In this document: positions 31,921 through 40,279 of the stretch, in pieces
Numbering within the stretch: position 1 is the stretch's first letter
Layout: each line of letters starts with the position of its first letter
Source: Ramlibacter sp. WS9
Lineage (GTDB): Bacteria > Pseudomonadota > Gammaproteobacteria > Burkholderiales > Burkholderiaceae_C
NCBI RefSeq assembly: GCF_003797765.1
Contig: NZ_RKMB01000037.1
Coordinates: 1 to 44,505 of the forward strand
Length of the DNA: 44,505 nucleotides
Reading direction: 5' to 3'
The notes under the pieces: generated by a model
The model's database searches: none
What the model saw: the letters and a program-made list of their open reading frames with translations, nothing else
Told to the model about the DNA's origin: nothing
Program-made: the position numbers and the translations under genes

Positions 31921-31950
31921 AAACGCGGCCCTCGGGCCGCGTTTGTTTTT
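31921..31950 (+). terminator. Intrinsic terminator after pntB
   Basis: Arms AAACGCGGCCC and GGGCCGCGTTT meet in a tight loop, followed by GTTTTT. A textbook Rho-independent terminator that closes the pntAB unit. Confidence 0.92.
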
Positions 31951-32051
31951 AGGGGTACCACTCTGGCTTTTCATAGGGAAAACACAGTCGCCTCGAAAGT
32001 GCCCTCGCGACACAATCCGCGAGCGCCATCCTGGCCTGTGGAGAAGAAAAA

Positions 32052-33746
32052 ATGAGCGACATGAGCGATCTGGGCAACCGCCCCTGGCTGAGTTCCTATT
32101 CCCCCGGCGTTCCCGCCGACATCGATGCCTCCCAATACGCCTCGCTGGTGCAGTTGATGGAGGAGAGCTTCACGAAGTACGCGAGCCGCCCGGCCTACAG
32201 CTTCATGGGCAAGGAAGTCAGCTACGCCCAGACCGATTCGCTGAGCCGCGCCTTCGCCGCCTACCTGCAGGGCCTGGGCCTGGCCAAGGGCGACCGCGTC
32301 GCCATCATGATGCCCAACGTGCCGCAGTACCCGGTGGCCGTGGCCGCCATCCTGCGCGCCGGCTTCGTGGTGGTGAACGTCAACCCGCTGTACACGCCGC
32401 GTGAGCTGGAGCACCAGCTCAAGGACTCCGGGTCGAAGGCCATCGTCATCGTCGAGAACTTCGCCAACACGCTGGAACAGTGCATCGGCAACACACCGGT
32501 CAAGCACGTCGTGCTGTGCGCCATGGGCGACATGCTGGGCCTGCTCAAGGGCTCTTTGGTCAACTACGTGGTGCGCAACGTCAAGAAGATGGTGCCCGCC
32601 TTCAACCTGCCGGGCCACGTGCGTTTCAACGACGCCATCGCGCAGGGCACCAAGGGTGCGTTCAAGAAGCCCGAGATCAAGTCCGAGGACGTCGCCGTGC
32701 TGCAGTACACCGGCGGCACCACCGGCGTGTCCAAGGGCGCGGTGCTCCTGCATCGCAACATCATCGCCAACGTGCTGCAGTCCGAGGCCTTCAACCAGCC
32801 GGTGATGGACAAGGTGCCGGCCAACGAGCAGTCCACCAGCGTCTGCGCACTGCCGCTGTACCACATCTTCGCCTTCACGGTGGGCATGTTCCTGTCGATG
32901 CGCACCGGCGGCAAGCTGATCCTGATTCCCAATCCGCGCGACCTGCCGGCCGTGCTGAAGACGCTGTCGACGGAAACCTTCCACAGCTTCCCCGCGGTCA
33001 ATACGCTGTTCAACGGCCTGGCCAACCATCCCGAGTTCAACACCGTCAACTGGAAGAACCTCAAGGTCTCGGTTGGCGGCGGCATGGCGGTGCAGGGCGC
33101 CGTGGCCAAGCTGTGGCTGGACAAGACGGGCTGCCCGATCTGCGAGGGCTATGGCCTTTCGGAAACCTCGCCGTCGGCCAGCTGCAACCCGACCACCAAC
33201 AAGGAATACAGCGGCACCATCGGCGTGCCGCTGCCCAGCACGTACTTCAAGCTGCTGGACGACGACGGCAATGAAGTGGCCCTGGGCCAGCCCGGCGAGA
33301 TCGCGATCAAGGGCCCGCAGGTGATGGCGGGCTACTGGCAGCGGCCGGACGAGACCGCCAAGGTCATGACGCCCGACGGCTTCTTCAAGACCGGCGACAT
33401 CGGCACCGCGGACGAGCGCGGCTACTACAAGATCGTCGACCGCAAGAAGGACATGGTGCTGGTCTCCGGCTTCAACGTCTACCCGAACGAGGTGGAAGAC
33501 GTGGTCGCCAAGCTCGACGGCGTGATGGAATGCGCCGTGGTCGGCGTCGTCGACGAGAAGACCGGCGAAGCCGTGAAGCTGGTGATCGTCAAGAAGAACC
33601 CCGAGCTCACCGAAGCGCAAGTGCGCGATTACTGCCGCGCCAACCTCACCGGGTACAAGCAGCCCAAGGTTGTAGAATTCCGCACCGAATTGCCCAAGAC
33701 CCCCGTGGGCAAGATCCTGCGTCGCGAACTCCGCGACAAAAAGTAA
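32052..33746 (+). CDS. fadD: Long-chain fatty acid-CoA ligase
   Basis: FadD activates fatty acids to acyl-CoA with ATP, at the inner face of the membrane. The 564-residue product has the AMP-binding P-loop YTGGTTGVSKGA (about residues 219-230), the GYGLSETSP motif (~374-382), TGDIGTADERGYYKIVDRKKDMVLVSGFNVYPNEVE (hinge and A8 region, ~451-486) and the catalytic lysine in KTPVGKILRRELR near the end. Length and order match E. coli FadD (561). It has its own start region behind the pntB terminator and its own terminator. Chain-length preference cannot be read from the sequence. Confidence 0.93.
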   Translation: MSDMSDLGNRPWLSSYSPGVPADIDASQYASLVQLMEESFTKYASRPAYSFMGKEVSYAQTDSLSRAFAAYLQGLGLAKGDRVAIMMPNVPQYPVAVAAILRAGFVVVNVNPLYTPRELEHQLKDSGSKAIVIVENFANTLEQCIGNTPVKHVVLCAMGDMLGLLKGSLVNYVVRNVKKMVPAFNLPGHVRFNDAIAQGTKGAFKKPEIKSEDVAVLQYTGGTTGVSKGAVLLHRNIIANVLQSEAFNQPVMDKVPANEQSTSVCALPLYHIFAFTVGMFLSMRTGGKLILIPNPRDLPAVLKTLSTETFHSFPAVNTLFNGLANHPEFNTVNWKNLKVSVGGGMAVQGAVAKLWLDKTGCPICEGYGLSETSPSASCNPTTNKEYSGTIGVPLPSTYFKLLDDDGNEVALGQPGEIAIKGPQVMAGYWQRPDETAKVMTPDGFFKTGDIGTADERGYYKIVDRKKDMVLVSGFNVYPNEVEDVVAKLDGVMECAVVGVVDEKTGEAVKLVIVKKNPELTEAQVRDYCRANLTGYKQPKVVEFRTELPKTPVGKILRRELRDKK

Positions 33747-33750
33747 CGCA

Positions 33751-33780
33751 AACAAGGCCCGCACAACGGGCCTTGTTTTT
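33751..33780 (+). terminator. Intrinsic terminator after fadD
   Basis: Arms AACAAGGCCCG and CGGGCCTTGTT with loop CACAA, followed by a run of T. It lies only 16 bases before the dppB start, so dppB must have a promoter inside fadD or depend on read-through. Confidence 0.92.
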
Positions 33781-33796
33781 GCATGACGGCTTTCTG

Positions 33797-34801
33797 ATGT
33801 TTCGTTTCATATTGACGCGGCTGTCGCTCGTCATTCCCACTTTCGTCGGGATGACGCTGCTGGCGTTCTTCCTGATCCGCCTGGTCCCCGGCGACCCGAT
33901 CGAGACCATGGCCGGCGAGCGCGGCATCGACGCGACTCGCCACGCCCAGCTGCTCAAGGAATACGGGCTGGATCGGCCGATGATGGTGCAGTACGGCATC
34001 TACATCGGGCGCGTGCTGCAGGGCGACCTGGGCAAGTCCATCATCACGCGCGCGCCCGTTCTCGAAGAATTTCTCGCGCTGTTCCCCGCCACGATCGAAC
34101 TGGCGGTCTGCGCCATCATCTTCGCCCTGGTGCTGGGCATTCCCGCCGGCATCATCGCCGCGGTGCGGCGCAACTCCATCTTCGACCACGGCGTGATGGC
34201 GACGTCGCTCACCGGCTACTCGATGCCGATCTTCTGGTGGGGGCTGCTGCTGATCCTGCTGTTCTCGGTGCAGCTCGGGTGGACGCCGGTGTCGGGCCGC
34301 ATTTCGGTGCAGCACTACATCGAGCCGACCACCGGCTTCCTGCTCATCGACTCGCTGCTCACGGGTGACAAGGGCTCCTTCTGGTCCACCTTCAAGCACC
34401 TGATCTTGCCGACCATCGTGCTGGGCACCAATCCGCTGGCGGTGGTGGCGCGCATGACGCGCTCTGCCATGCTGGAAGTGCTGGGCGAGGATTACATCCG
34501 CACCGCGCGCGCCAAGGGTCTGCCGCCGTTTCGCGTGGTGGGCGTGCACGCCCTGCGCAACGCGCTGATCCCGGTGGTGACTGTCATCGGCCTGCAGGTC
34601 GGTGTGCTATTCACCGGCGCCATCCTCACCGAAACCATCTTCTCCTGGCCCGGCGTGGGCAAGTGGCTGATCGAAGCGATCGCCCGCCGCGACTATCCGG
34701 TGTTGCAAGGCGGCCTGCTGCTGCTGGGCACCATCGTGATGATCGTCAACCTGCTGGTCGACGTGACCTACGGCATCATCAATCCCCGTATCCGAAAATG
34801 A
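33797..34801 (+). CDS. dppB: Dipeptide ABC transporter permease DppB
   Basis: DppB is one of the two inner-membrane channel subunits of the dipeptide importer. The 334-residue product begins MFRFILTRLSLVIPTFVGMTLLAFFLIRLVPGDPIE, a DppB/OppB hallmark, and has about six membrane helices. The cytoplasmic EAA loop reads MLEVLGEDYIRTARAKGLPPFRVVGVHALRNALIPV (~230-265). I start at ATG 33797, where homology begins; the open frame upstream lies in the fadD 3' end and terminator. The stop overlaps dppC by four bases (ATGA). Confidence 0.95.
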   Translation: MFRFILTRLSLVIPTFVGMTLLAFFLIRLVPGDPIETMAGERGIDATRHAQLLKEYGLDRPMMVQYGIYIGRVLQGDLGKSIITRAPVLEEFLALFPATIELAVCAIIFALVLGIPAGIIAAVRRNSIFDHGVMATSLTGYSMPIFWWGLLLILLFSVQLGWTPVSGRISVQHYIEPTTGFLLIDSLLTGDKGSFWSTFKHLILPTIVLGTNPLAVVARMTRSAMLEVLGEDYIRTARAKGLPPFRVVGVHALRNALIPVVTVIGLQVGVLFTGAILTETIFSWPGVGKWLIEAIARRDYPVLQGGLLLLGTIVMIVNLLVDVTYGIINPRIRK

Positions 34802-35754
34802 GCTCCCCCCCGATGCAGCCTGCGGCTGCCTCCCCCTCAAGGGGGCACCACCAGCAGCCCGGCAAAGCCGGTTCTGCGGTGGTTCCCGCAACGCCTCCCG
34901 GCCCATGGCGCGAATTCTGGGTCTCGTTCTCGCGCAACCACGGCGCCGTCGGCGGCATGGTGATCGTGGTGTTCCTTCTGCTGCTCGCGCTCTTCGCTCC
35001 CTGGGTGGCTCCGCACCTGCCCGACCAGACCAACAGCGCGGCGTTCCTGCGGCCGCCCGCCTGGCAGACCGGCGGATCCGCCGAATTCCTGTTGGGCACC
35101 GACGCGATCGGCCGCGACATCCTCTCGCGCCTGATCTATGGCGCGCGCCTGTCGCTGTCGATCGGCCTGGGCGTCGTGGCCCTCTCGGTGGCTGCGGGCA
35201 TCGCGCTCGGCCTCATCGCGGGCTTCGTGCGCGGCATCGTCGAGATCGCGATCATGCGGCTGATGGACATCGTCCTCACGCTGCCCAGCCTGCTGCTGGC
35301 CATCGTGGTGGTCGCCATCCTCGGGCCGGGCCTCGTCAACGCCATGCTGGCGGTGGCCGTGGTGCTGCTGCCCCATTACGTGCGGCTGACGCGCGCGGCG
35401 GTGGTCTCGGAAGTGTCGAAGGACTACGTCACCGCGGCGCGCATCAGCGGCGCCGGCACGTTCCGCCTGATGTTCACCGAAGTGCTGCCCAATTGCGCGG
35501 CTCCGCTGATCGTGCAGGCCTCGCTGGGCATCTCCACCGCCATCCTGGATGCGGCGGCGCTCGGCTTCCTGGGCCTGGGCGCGCAGCCGCCTTCGCCCGA
35601 GTGGGGCACCATGCTGGCCGATGCGCGTGAGTTTGTGCTGCGTGCGTGGTGGGTCGTCACCTTTCCGGGCCTGATGATCCTGGTCGCGGTGCTGGCCTTC
35701 AACCTGATGGGCGATGGGTTGCGCGATGCGCTCGACCCGAAATTGAAACGCTAG
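34798..35754 (+). CDS. dppC: Dipeptide ABC transporter permease DppC
   Basis: DppC is the partner channel subunit. From PWREFWVSFSRNHGAVGGMVIVV (residue ~37) to the end NLMGDGLRDALDPKLKR it closely follows E. coli DppC, including LLGTDAIGRDILSRLIYGARLSL and the EAA loop VSKDYVTAARISGAGTFRLMFTEVLPN. The first ~35 residues (SSPPMQPAAASPSRGHHQQP and on) have no counterpart and are encoded by a REP-like repeat. The ATG 34798 overlaps the dppB stop, so translation still begins there. The length is 318 residues. Confidence 0.95.
   Translation: MSSPPMQPAAASPSRGHHQQPGKAGSAVVPATPPGPWREFWVSFSRNHGAVGGMVIVVFLLLLALFAPWVAPHLPDQTNSAAFLRPPAWQTGGSAEFLLGTDAIGRDILSRLIYGARLSLSIGLGVVALSVAAGIALGLIAGFVRGIVEIAIMRLMDIVLTLPSLLLAIVVVAILGPGLVNAMLAVAVVLLPHYVRLTRAAVVSEVSKDYVTAARISGAGTFRLMFTEVLPNCAAPLIVQASLGISTAILDAAALGFLGLGAQPPSPEWGTMLADAREFVLRAWWVVTFPGLMILVAVLAFNLMGDGLRDALDPKLKR
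34802..34890 (+). repeat. REP-like repeat inside the 5' end of dppC
   Basis: The stretch contains CTCCCCCTCAAGGGGG at 34830-34845, a near-palindrome, then CCCGGCAAAGCCGGTTCTGCGG. I know such strings as parts of dispersed intergenic repeats in Comamonadaceae genomes. Here it is in frame and translated as the extra N-terminus of DppC. Confidence 0.55.
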
Positions 35755-35757
35755 ACC

Positions 35758-36783
35758 ATGGCCGCACCACTTCTCGAAATCGAAGACCTGCACGTCGAGT
35801 TTCCGACGCAAGGGAGCAGCATGCACGCCGTCGAAGGCGTGAGTCTCACCGTGGAAGAAGGCGAAGTGCTGGGCATCGTCGGTGAATCCGGCTCCGGCAA
35901 GAGCGTCACCATGATGGCGCTGATGGGCCTCATCGCCTACCCCGGCCGCGTGCGCGCGAAGACGCTGCGCTTTGCCGGCAACGACCTGCTGGGCATCTCC
36001 GACAAGGAACGCCGGCGGCTGGTCGGCAAGGACATGGCGATGATCTTCCAGGAGCCCACCACCAGCCTGAACCCCTGCTTCACCATCGGCTGGCAGTTGA
36101 TCGAGGCGCTGCGCCTGCATTCGCCGCTGGACAAGAAGAGCGCGGAGCGCCGCGCCATCGAGCTGCTCGAGCAGGTCGGCATCCCGGCCGCGCACACGCG
36201 CCTGAACGACTACCCGCACCAGATGTCGGGCGGCATGAACCAGCGCGTGATGATCGCGATGGCGATCTCCTGCAATCCGCGCCTGCTCATCGCGGACGAG
36301 CCGACCACCGCGCTGGACGTGACGATCCAGGCGCAGATCCTCGACCTGCTGCGCAATCTGCAGAAGGAGCGCGGCATGGCGCTGGTGCTGATCACGCACA
36401 ACATGGGCGTGGTGAGCGAGATGGCCAAGCGTGTGGCCGTCATGTATGCCGGCCAGGTGATGGAGCAGCGGGCCGTGTCGCAGCTGTTCTCGGATCCGCA
36501 GCACCCGTACACGGAGGCTTTGCTCTCGGCGCTGCCGGAGCGCGGGCCGGCGGGGCATCGTCTGGCAACGATTCCCGGCGTGGTGCCCGGCGTGTTCGAT
36601 CGGCCCACCGGCTGCCTGTTCGCGCCGCGCTGCGCCTATGCGACGCAGCACTCCATGGCCGTGCGGCCTGAACTGCGGCCTTGGCAGGACGGCCAAGTGC
36701 GCTGCCACTATCCGCTGGGCGATGCGCAGCGGCAGGCGGCGATCGAAGGTGACGGCCCGGTCCAGATCGAGGTGACCTCATGA
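35758..36783 (+). CDS. dppD: Dipeptide ABC transporter ATPase DppD
   Basis: DppD is the first of two cytoplasmic ATPases powering the importer. The 341-residue product has Walker A GESGSGKS at about residue 42-49, the signature MSGGMNQRVMIAMAISCNPRLLIADEPTTALDVTIQAQ (~157-194) joining signature, Walker B and D-loop, a switch His in ITHNMG, and the C-terminal CxxRCxxA-type oligopeptide motif as GCLFAPRCAYATQ, where cysteines may hold an iron-sulphur or metal site. It follows dppC by three bases. Confidence 0.96.
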   Translation: MAAPLLEIEDLHVEFPTQGSSMHAVEGVSLTVEEGEVLGIVGESGSGKSVTMMALMGLIAYPGRVRAKTLRFAGNDLLGISDKERRRLVGKDMAMIFQEPTTSLNPCFTIGWQLIEALRLHSPLDKKSAERRAIELLEQVGIPAAHTRLNDYPHQMSGGMNQRVMIAMAISCNPRLLIADEPTTALDVTIQAQILDLLRNLQKERGMALVLITHNMGVVSEMAKRVAVMYAGQVMEQRAVSQLFSDPQHPYTEALLSALPERGPAGHRLATIPGVVPGVFDRPTGCLFAPRCAYATQHSMAVRPELRPWQDGQVRCHYPLGDAQRQAAIEGDGPVQIEVTS

Positions 36784-36797
36784 GCCGCGTGACTTGT

Positions 36798-36877
36798 CCC
36801 CTCTCCCTCTGGGAGAGGGCTAGGGTGAGGGCATTGTGCGCGTGCCCTCACCCCGACCCTCTCCCAAAGGGAGAGGG
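36798..36877. repeat. REP/BIME-like inverted repeat between dppD and dppF
   Basis: Two ~35-base arms form a large imperfect inverted repeat about a short centre (ATTGTGCGCG). Each arm itself contains a hairpin: CCCTCTCCC-TCT-GGGAGAGGG on the left and CCCTCTCCC-AAA-GGGAGAGGG on the right, joined to TAGGGTGAGGGC and its complement. This CCCTCTCCC/GGGTGAGGGC type is dispersed in many proteobacterial genomes. The right arm ends GGGAGAGGGAGG and so supplies the purine-rich ribosome-binding site of dppF. Confidence 0.85.
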
Positions 36878-36889
36878 AGGAATGCAACC

Positions 36890-37885
36890 ATGACCGTCGT
36901 CGTCGAAGCCAAGAACCTCCGCCAGGTCTACAAGATCCGCCGCGGCCTTTTCAAGGAGCCGGCGCACCTGCAAGCCGTCGGCGGCGTGTCGTTCGCCATC
37001 GAGGCGGGCAAGACGCTCGCCGTGGTCGGCGAATCGGGCTGCGGCAAATCGACGTTGGCGCGGATGGTCTCGCTGATCGAGAAGCCGACCGAGGGCACGC
37101 TGATGCTGGACGGCGCCGACGCGGTGAACACGCCGTCGGCCGACAAGCGCCGCCTGCGGCAAGCGGTCCAGCTGGTGTTCCAGAACCCGTACGGCTCGCT
37201 CAATCCGCGCAAGAAGATCAGCGCGGTGCTGGAAGACCCGCTGGCCATCAACACCACGATGAACGCGGCCGAACGCGGCGAGCGAGCGCGCGCCATGCTC
37301 GCGCAAGTCGGCCTGCGGCCCGAGTATGCGAGCCGCTATCCGCACATGTTCTCGGGCGGCCAGCGCCAGCGCATCGCCATCGCGCGCGCGCTGATGCTCA
37401 ACCCGAAATTGCTCGTGGCCGACGAGCCGGTGTCCGCGCTGGACGTTTCCATCCAGGCGCAGGTGCTCAACCTACTGGCCGACCTGCAGCAGGAATTCAA
37501 GCTCGCCTACCTTTTCATCTCGCACGACCTTGCGGTGGTGCGGCACATCGCGCATGAAGTGCTGGTGATGTACCTCGGCCACGTGATGGAGCAGGGGCCC
37601 AAGGCCGACATCTTCGAGCGGCCTTCTCATCCGTACACGCAGGCCTTGCTGGCGTCGACACCGGGCGTGGGTGCGCGCAACGTGCAGAAGATCGTGCTCA
37701 AGGGTGAACTGCCTTCGCCGCTCAGTCCACCGAGCGGCTGTGTGTTCTCCAGCCGCTGTCCGTATGCGGTGGAGCGCTGCCGTGCCGAGCGGCCGCTGCC
37801 CCGTCAGATCGAAAGCCGCATCGTCGCCTGCCACTTCTCTGAAGACTTTTTATCGTCGGGTTTTCCTGCCGAAAAACCCGGGTAA
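36890..37885 (+). CDS. dppF: Dipeptide ABC transporter ATPase DppF
   Basis: DppF is the second ATPase of the importer. The 331-residue product has Walker A GESGCGKST at about 47-55, the block LVFQNPYGSLNPRKKI (Q-loop), the signature MFSGGQRQRIAIARALMLNPKLLVADEPVSALDVSIQAQV, and the C-terminal GCVFSSRCPYAVERC motif. I chose ATG 36890, giving MTVVVEAKNLRQVYKIRRG; an earlier in-frame start at 36836 would translate the repeat. The stop at 37883-37885 lies within a hairpin. Confidence 0.96.
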   Translation: MTVVVEAKNLRQVYKIRRGLFKEPAHLQAVGGVSFAIEAGKTLAVVGESGCGKSTLARMVSLIEKPTEGTLMLDGADAVNTPSADKRRLRQAVQLVFQNPYGSLNPRKKISAVLEDPLAINTTMNAAERGERARAMLAQVGLRPEYASRYPHMFSGGQRQRIAIARALMLNPKLLVADEPVSALDVSIQAQVLNLLADLQQEFKLAYLFISHDLAVVRHIAHEVLVMYLGHVMEQGPKADIFERPSHPYTQALLASTPGVGARNVQKIVLKGELPSPLSPPSGCVFSSRCPYAVERCRAERPLPRQIESRIVACHFSEDFLSSGFPAEKPG

Positions 37886-37894
37886 ACCGGGTTT
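37874..37894 (+). other. Hairpin at the dppF stop, before dppA
   Basis: AAACCCGG-GTAAA-CCGGGTTT forms an eight-base stem spanning the dppF stop. No T run follows. In dpp-type operons such hairpins can stabilise mRNA ends or limit read-through, allowing the binding protein gene to be expressed at a different level. Confidence 0.5.
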
Positions 37895-37970
37895 CGCCTC
37901 AACCGCGATTTCCGAATAATGCATCTCTCCCTGGCTAAAAGCCGAATCTCTCATCCCACAAGGAGTGCGT

Positions 37971-39572
37971 ATGAAACTGGTCCCCTCTCGCCAACATTTC
38001 GCGATCGCCGCGCTGGCCCTGGCCGCCGCCGCGGGCGCGAACGCCAAGACCCTGGTGTATTGCTCTGAAGGCAGCCCGGAAAACTTCTACCCTGGCGTCA
38101 ACACCACGGGCACGTCGTTCGACGCCGCCGAGCCGATCTATAACCGCGTCGTCGAGTTCGAGCGCGGCGGCACCAAGGTCGTTCCGGGCTTGGCCGAAAA
38201 GTGGGACATCTCCGCCGACGGCAAGGTCTATACCTTCACGTTGCGCAAGGGCGTCAAGTGGCACAACCACCGCGCCTGGAAGCCCACGCGCGACTTCAAC
38301 GCCGACGACATGGTTTTCATGTTCGAGCGTCAGTGGAAGGAAGCCAATCCCTTCTTCAAGGTGACCAGCTCCAACCACTCCTACTTCAACGACACGGGAC
38401 TGGCGAAGCAGCTCAAGTCGGTCGAGAAGGTGGATGACTACACGGTGCGCGTTACCCTGGAAAAGCCCGACGCACCGTTTCTGTCGAACCTGGCGATGCC
38501 GTTTGCGGCCGTGCAGTCCAAGGAATATGCCGACGCCCTGCTCAAGGCCGGCACGCCCGAGAAGATCGACCAGGAGCCCGTCGGCACCGGCCCGTTCTTC
38601 CTGGTCCAGTATCAGAAGGACGCCGTCATCCGCTACAAGGCCTCCCCGACCTACTGGGGTGGCAAGGCGAAGATCGACGACCTGGTCTACGCGATCACGC
38701 CGGACGCCTCGGTGCGCTGGGCCAAGTTGCAAAAGGGCGAGTGCCACGTCATGCCGTACCCGAACCCGGCTGACCTGGACGCGATCCGCAAGGACGCCAA
38801 GGTGCAGATCCTCGAGCAGCCCGGCCTGAACGTCGGCTATCTCGCATACAACGTGACCAAGAAGCCGTTCGACGATGTGCGCGTGCGCAAGGCCATCAGC
38901 ATGGCGATCAACAAGAAGGCCATTCTTGATGGCGTTTTCCTGGGCACCGGCATTGCCGCGAAGAACCCGCTGCCGCCTTCGATGTCGGCCTATGACACGT
39001 CGACCAAGGACGACGTCTACGATCCCGAAGCCGCCAAGAAGTTGCTAGCCGCTGCCGGTCACCCGAACGGCTTCGAGACCGACCTGTGGGCCATGCCGGT
39101 GCAGCGCCCCTATAACCCGAACGCCAAGCGCATTGCCGAACTGATGCAGGCCGACCTGGCCAAAGTCGGCGTCAAGGCCGAGATCAAGAGTTTCGAATGG
39201 GGCGAGTACCGCAAGCGCATGCAGGCCGGTGAGCACCAGATGGGCATGCTGGGCTGGACCGGCGACAACGGCGACCCGGACAACTTCCTGGCCGTGTTGC
39301 TCGGCTGCGAAGCCGCGCGCACCAATGGCTCGAACGTCGCGAAGTTCTGCCACCAGCCCTTCGAGGAGTTGATCCAGAAGGCCAAGACCGAAGTCAAGTC
39401 GACCGAGCGCGACAAGCTGTACAAGCAGGCGCAGGTGATCTTCAAGCAGCAGGAGCCCTGGTTCACCATCGCCCACGCCGTGCAGCTGAAGCCGGTGCGC
39501 AAGGAAGTGATCGACTTCAAGCTCTCGCCGTTCGGCCGCCACAACTTCTACGGCGTGGATATTAAAGAGTGA
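37971..39572 (+). CDS. dppA: Periplasmic dipeptide-binding protein DppA
   Basis: DppA captures dipeptides (in some bacteria also haem) in the periplasm and hands them to DppBC. The 533-residue product has a signal peptide of 24 residues ending ANA, then KTLVYCSEGSPENFYPGVNTTGTSFDAAEPIYNRVVEFE, very close to E. coli DppA. The SBP_bac_5 hallmark GLAEKWDISADGKVYTFTLRKGVKWH follows. AAGGAG five bases before ATG 37971 decides the start over GTG 37965. Unusually it is the last dpp gene, 85 bases after dppF, rather than the first. Its stop overlaps mtnN (GTGA). Confidence 0.96.
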   Translation: MKLVPSRQHFAIAALALAAAAGANAKTLVYCSEGSPENFYPGVNTTGTSFDAAEPIYNRVVEFERGGTKVVPGLAEKWDISADGKVYTFTLRKGVKWHNHRAWKPTRDFNADDMVFMFERQWKEANPFFKVTSSNHSYFNDTGLAKQLKSVEKVDDYTVRVTLEKPDAPFLSNLAMPFAAVQSKEYADALLKAGTPEKIDQEPVGTGPFFLVQYQKDAVIRYKASPTYWGGKAKIDDLVYAITPDASVRWAKLQKGECHVMPYPNPADLDAIRKDAKVQILEQPGLNVGYLAYNVTKKPFDDVRVRKAISMAINKKAILDGVFLGTGIAAKNPLPPSMSAYDTSTKDDVYDPEAAKKLLAAAGHPNGFETDLWAMPVQRPYNPNAKRIAELMQADLAKVGVKAEIKSFEWGEYRKRMQAGEHQMGMLGWTGDNGDPDNFLAVLLGCEAARTNGSNVAKFCHQPFEELIQKAKTEVKSTERDKLYKQAQVIFKQQEPWFTIAHAVQLKPVRKEVIDFKLSPFGRHNFYGVDIKE

Positions 39573-40267
39573 AAACTGCCATCGTCAGCGCCATGCAGGA
39601 GGAGTTGTCCTCCGTGCTGGCGCTGATGCCCGATGAACGAAAGCAACGAGTGGCCGGCCGGGATTTCTGGGCCGGCCATTTGCATGGGCACGACGTTGTC
39701 GCGGTGCTGTCGCGCATCGGCAAGGTGGCGGCCGCGACGACGGCGACGGTATTGATCGAAAGGTTCAAGGTCGACCGCATCGTGTTCACCGGCGTTGCCG
39801 GCGGGCTTGCCCCGCACGTGAAAGCCGGCGATGTGGTGGTGGCCGACAGCTTTATGCAGCACGACATGGATGCTTCCCCGATCTTTCCGAAGTACGAGAT
39901 TCCCTTGTATGGCGTTGAACGTTTCGCCGCCGATCCGGCATTGACCGACGAGTTGGCGCAAGCGGCTCGCGCGGCGCTGCCCGGCTCGACGTTGCACCGC
40001 GGACTCATGGTGAGCGGCGACCGCTTCGTCTCCACCACATACGAGAGCCGCGCGCTGCAAGCCGCATTGCCCGACGCGCTCGCGGTGGAAATGGAAGGTG
40101 CTGCTTTCGCGCAGGTTTGCCACGATTACGGCGTGCCGTTCGCCGCGGTGCGCACGATCTCCGATCGCGCCGACGACGAGGCACATGGCGACTTCATAAC
40201 CTTCATCCAGGAAGTGGCGAGCCGCCACTCGGCCGCCATCGTCGATGCGCTGCTGCGTGGGGCCTAG
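39569..40267 (+). CDS. mtnN: 5'-methylthioadenosine/S-adenosylhomocysteine nucleosidase
   Basis: MtnN hydrolyses methylthioadenosine and S-adenosylhomocysteine to adenine and a thioribose or ribosyl-homocysteine, as part of methionine salvage and the activated methyl cycle. The 232-residue cytoplasmic product has the N-terminal IVSAMQEEL with the catalytic Glu, FTGVAGGLAPHVKAGDVVVA, VSGDRFVS, VEMEGAAFAQVC (substrate-binding EMEGAA) and TISDRAD with the catalytic Asp. All key residues are there. GTG 39569 overlaps the dppA stop, so it is translationally coupled to the transporter. It is convergent with the next gene. Confidence 0.95.
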   Translation: MKTAIVSAMQEELSSVLALMPDERKQRVAGRDFWAGHLHGHDVVAVLSRIGKVAAATTATVLIERFKVDRIVFTGVAGGLAPHVKAGDVVVADSFMQHDMDASPIFPKYEIPLYGVERFAADPALTDELAQAARAALPGSTLHRGLMVSGDRFVSTTYESRALQAALPDALAVEMEGAAFAQVCHDYGVPFAAVRTISDRADDEAHGDFITFIQEVASRHSAAIVDALLRGA

Positions 40268-40279
40268 TCACGCAGCCGA

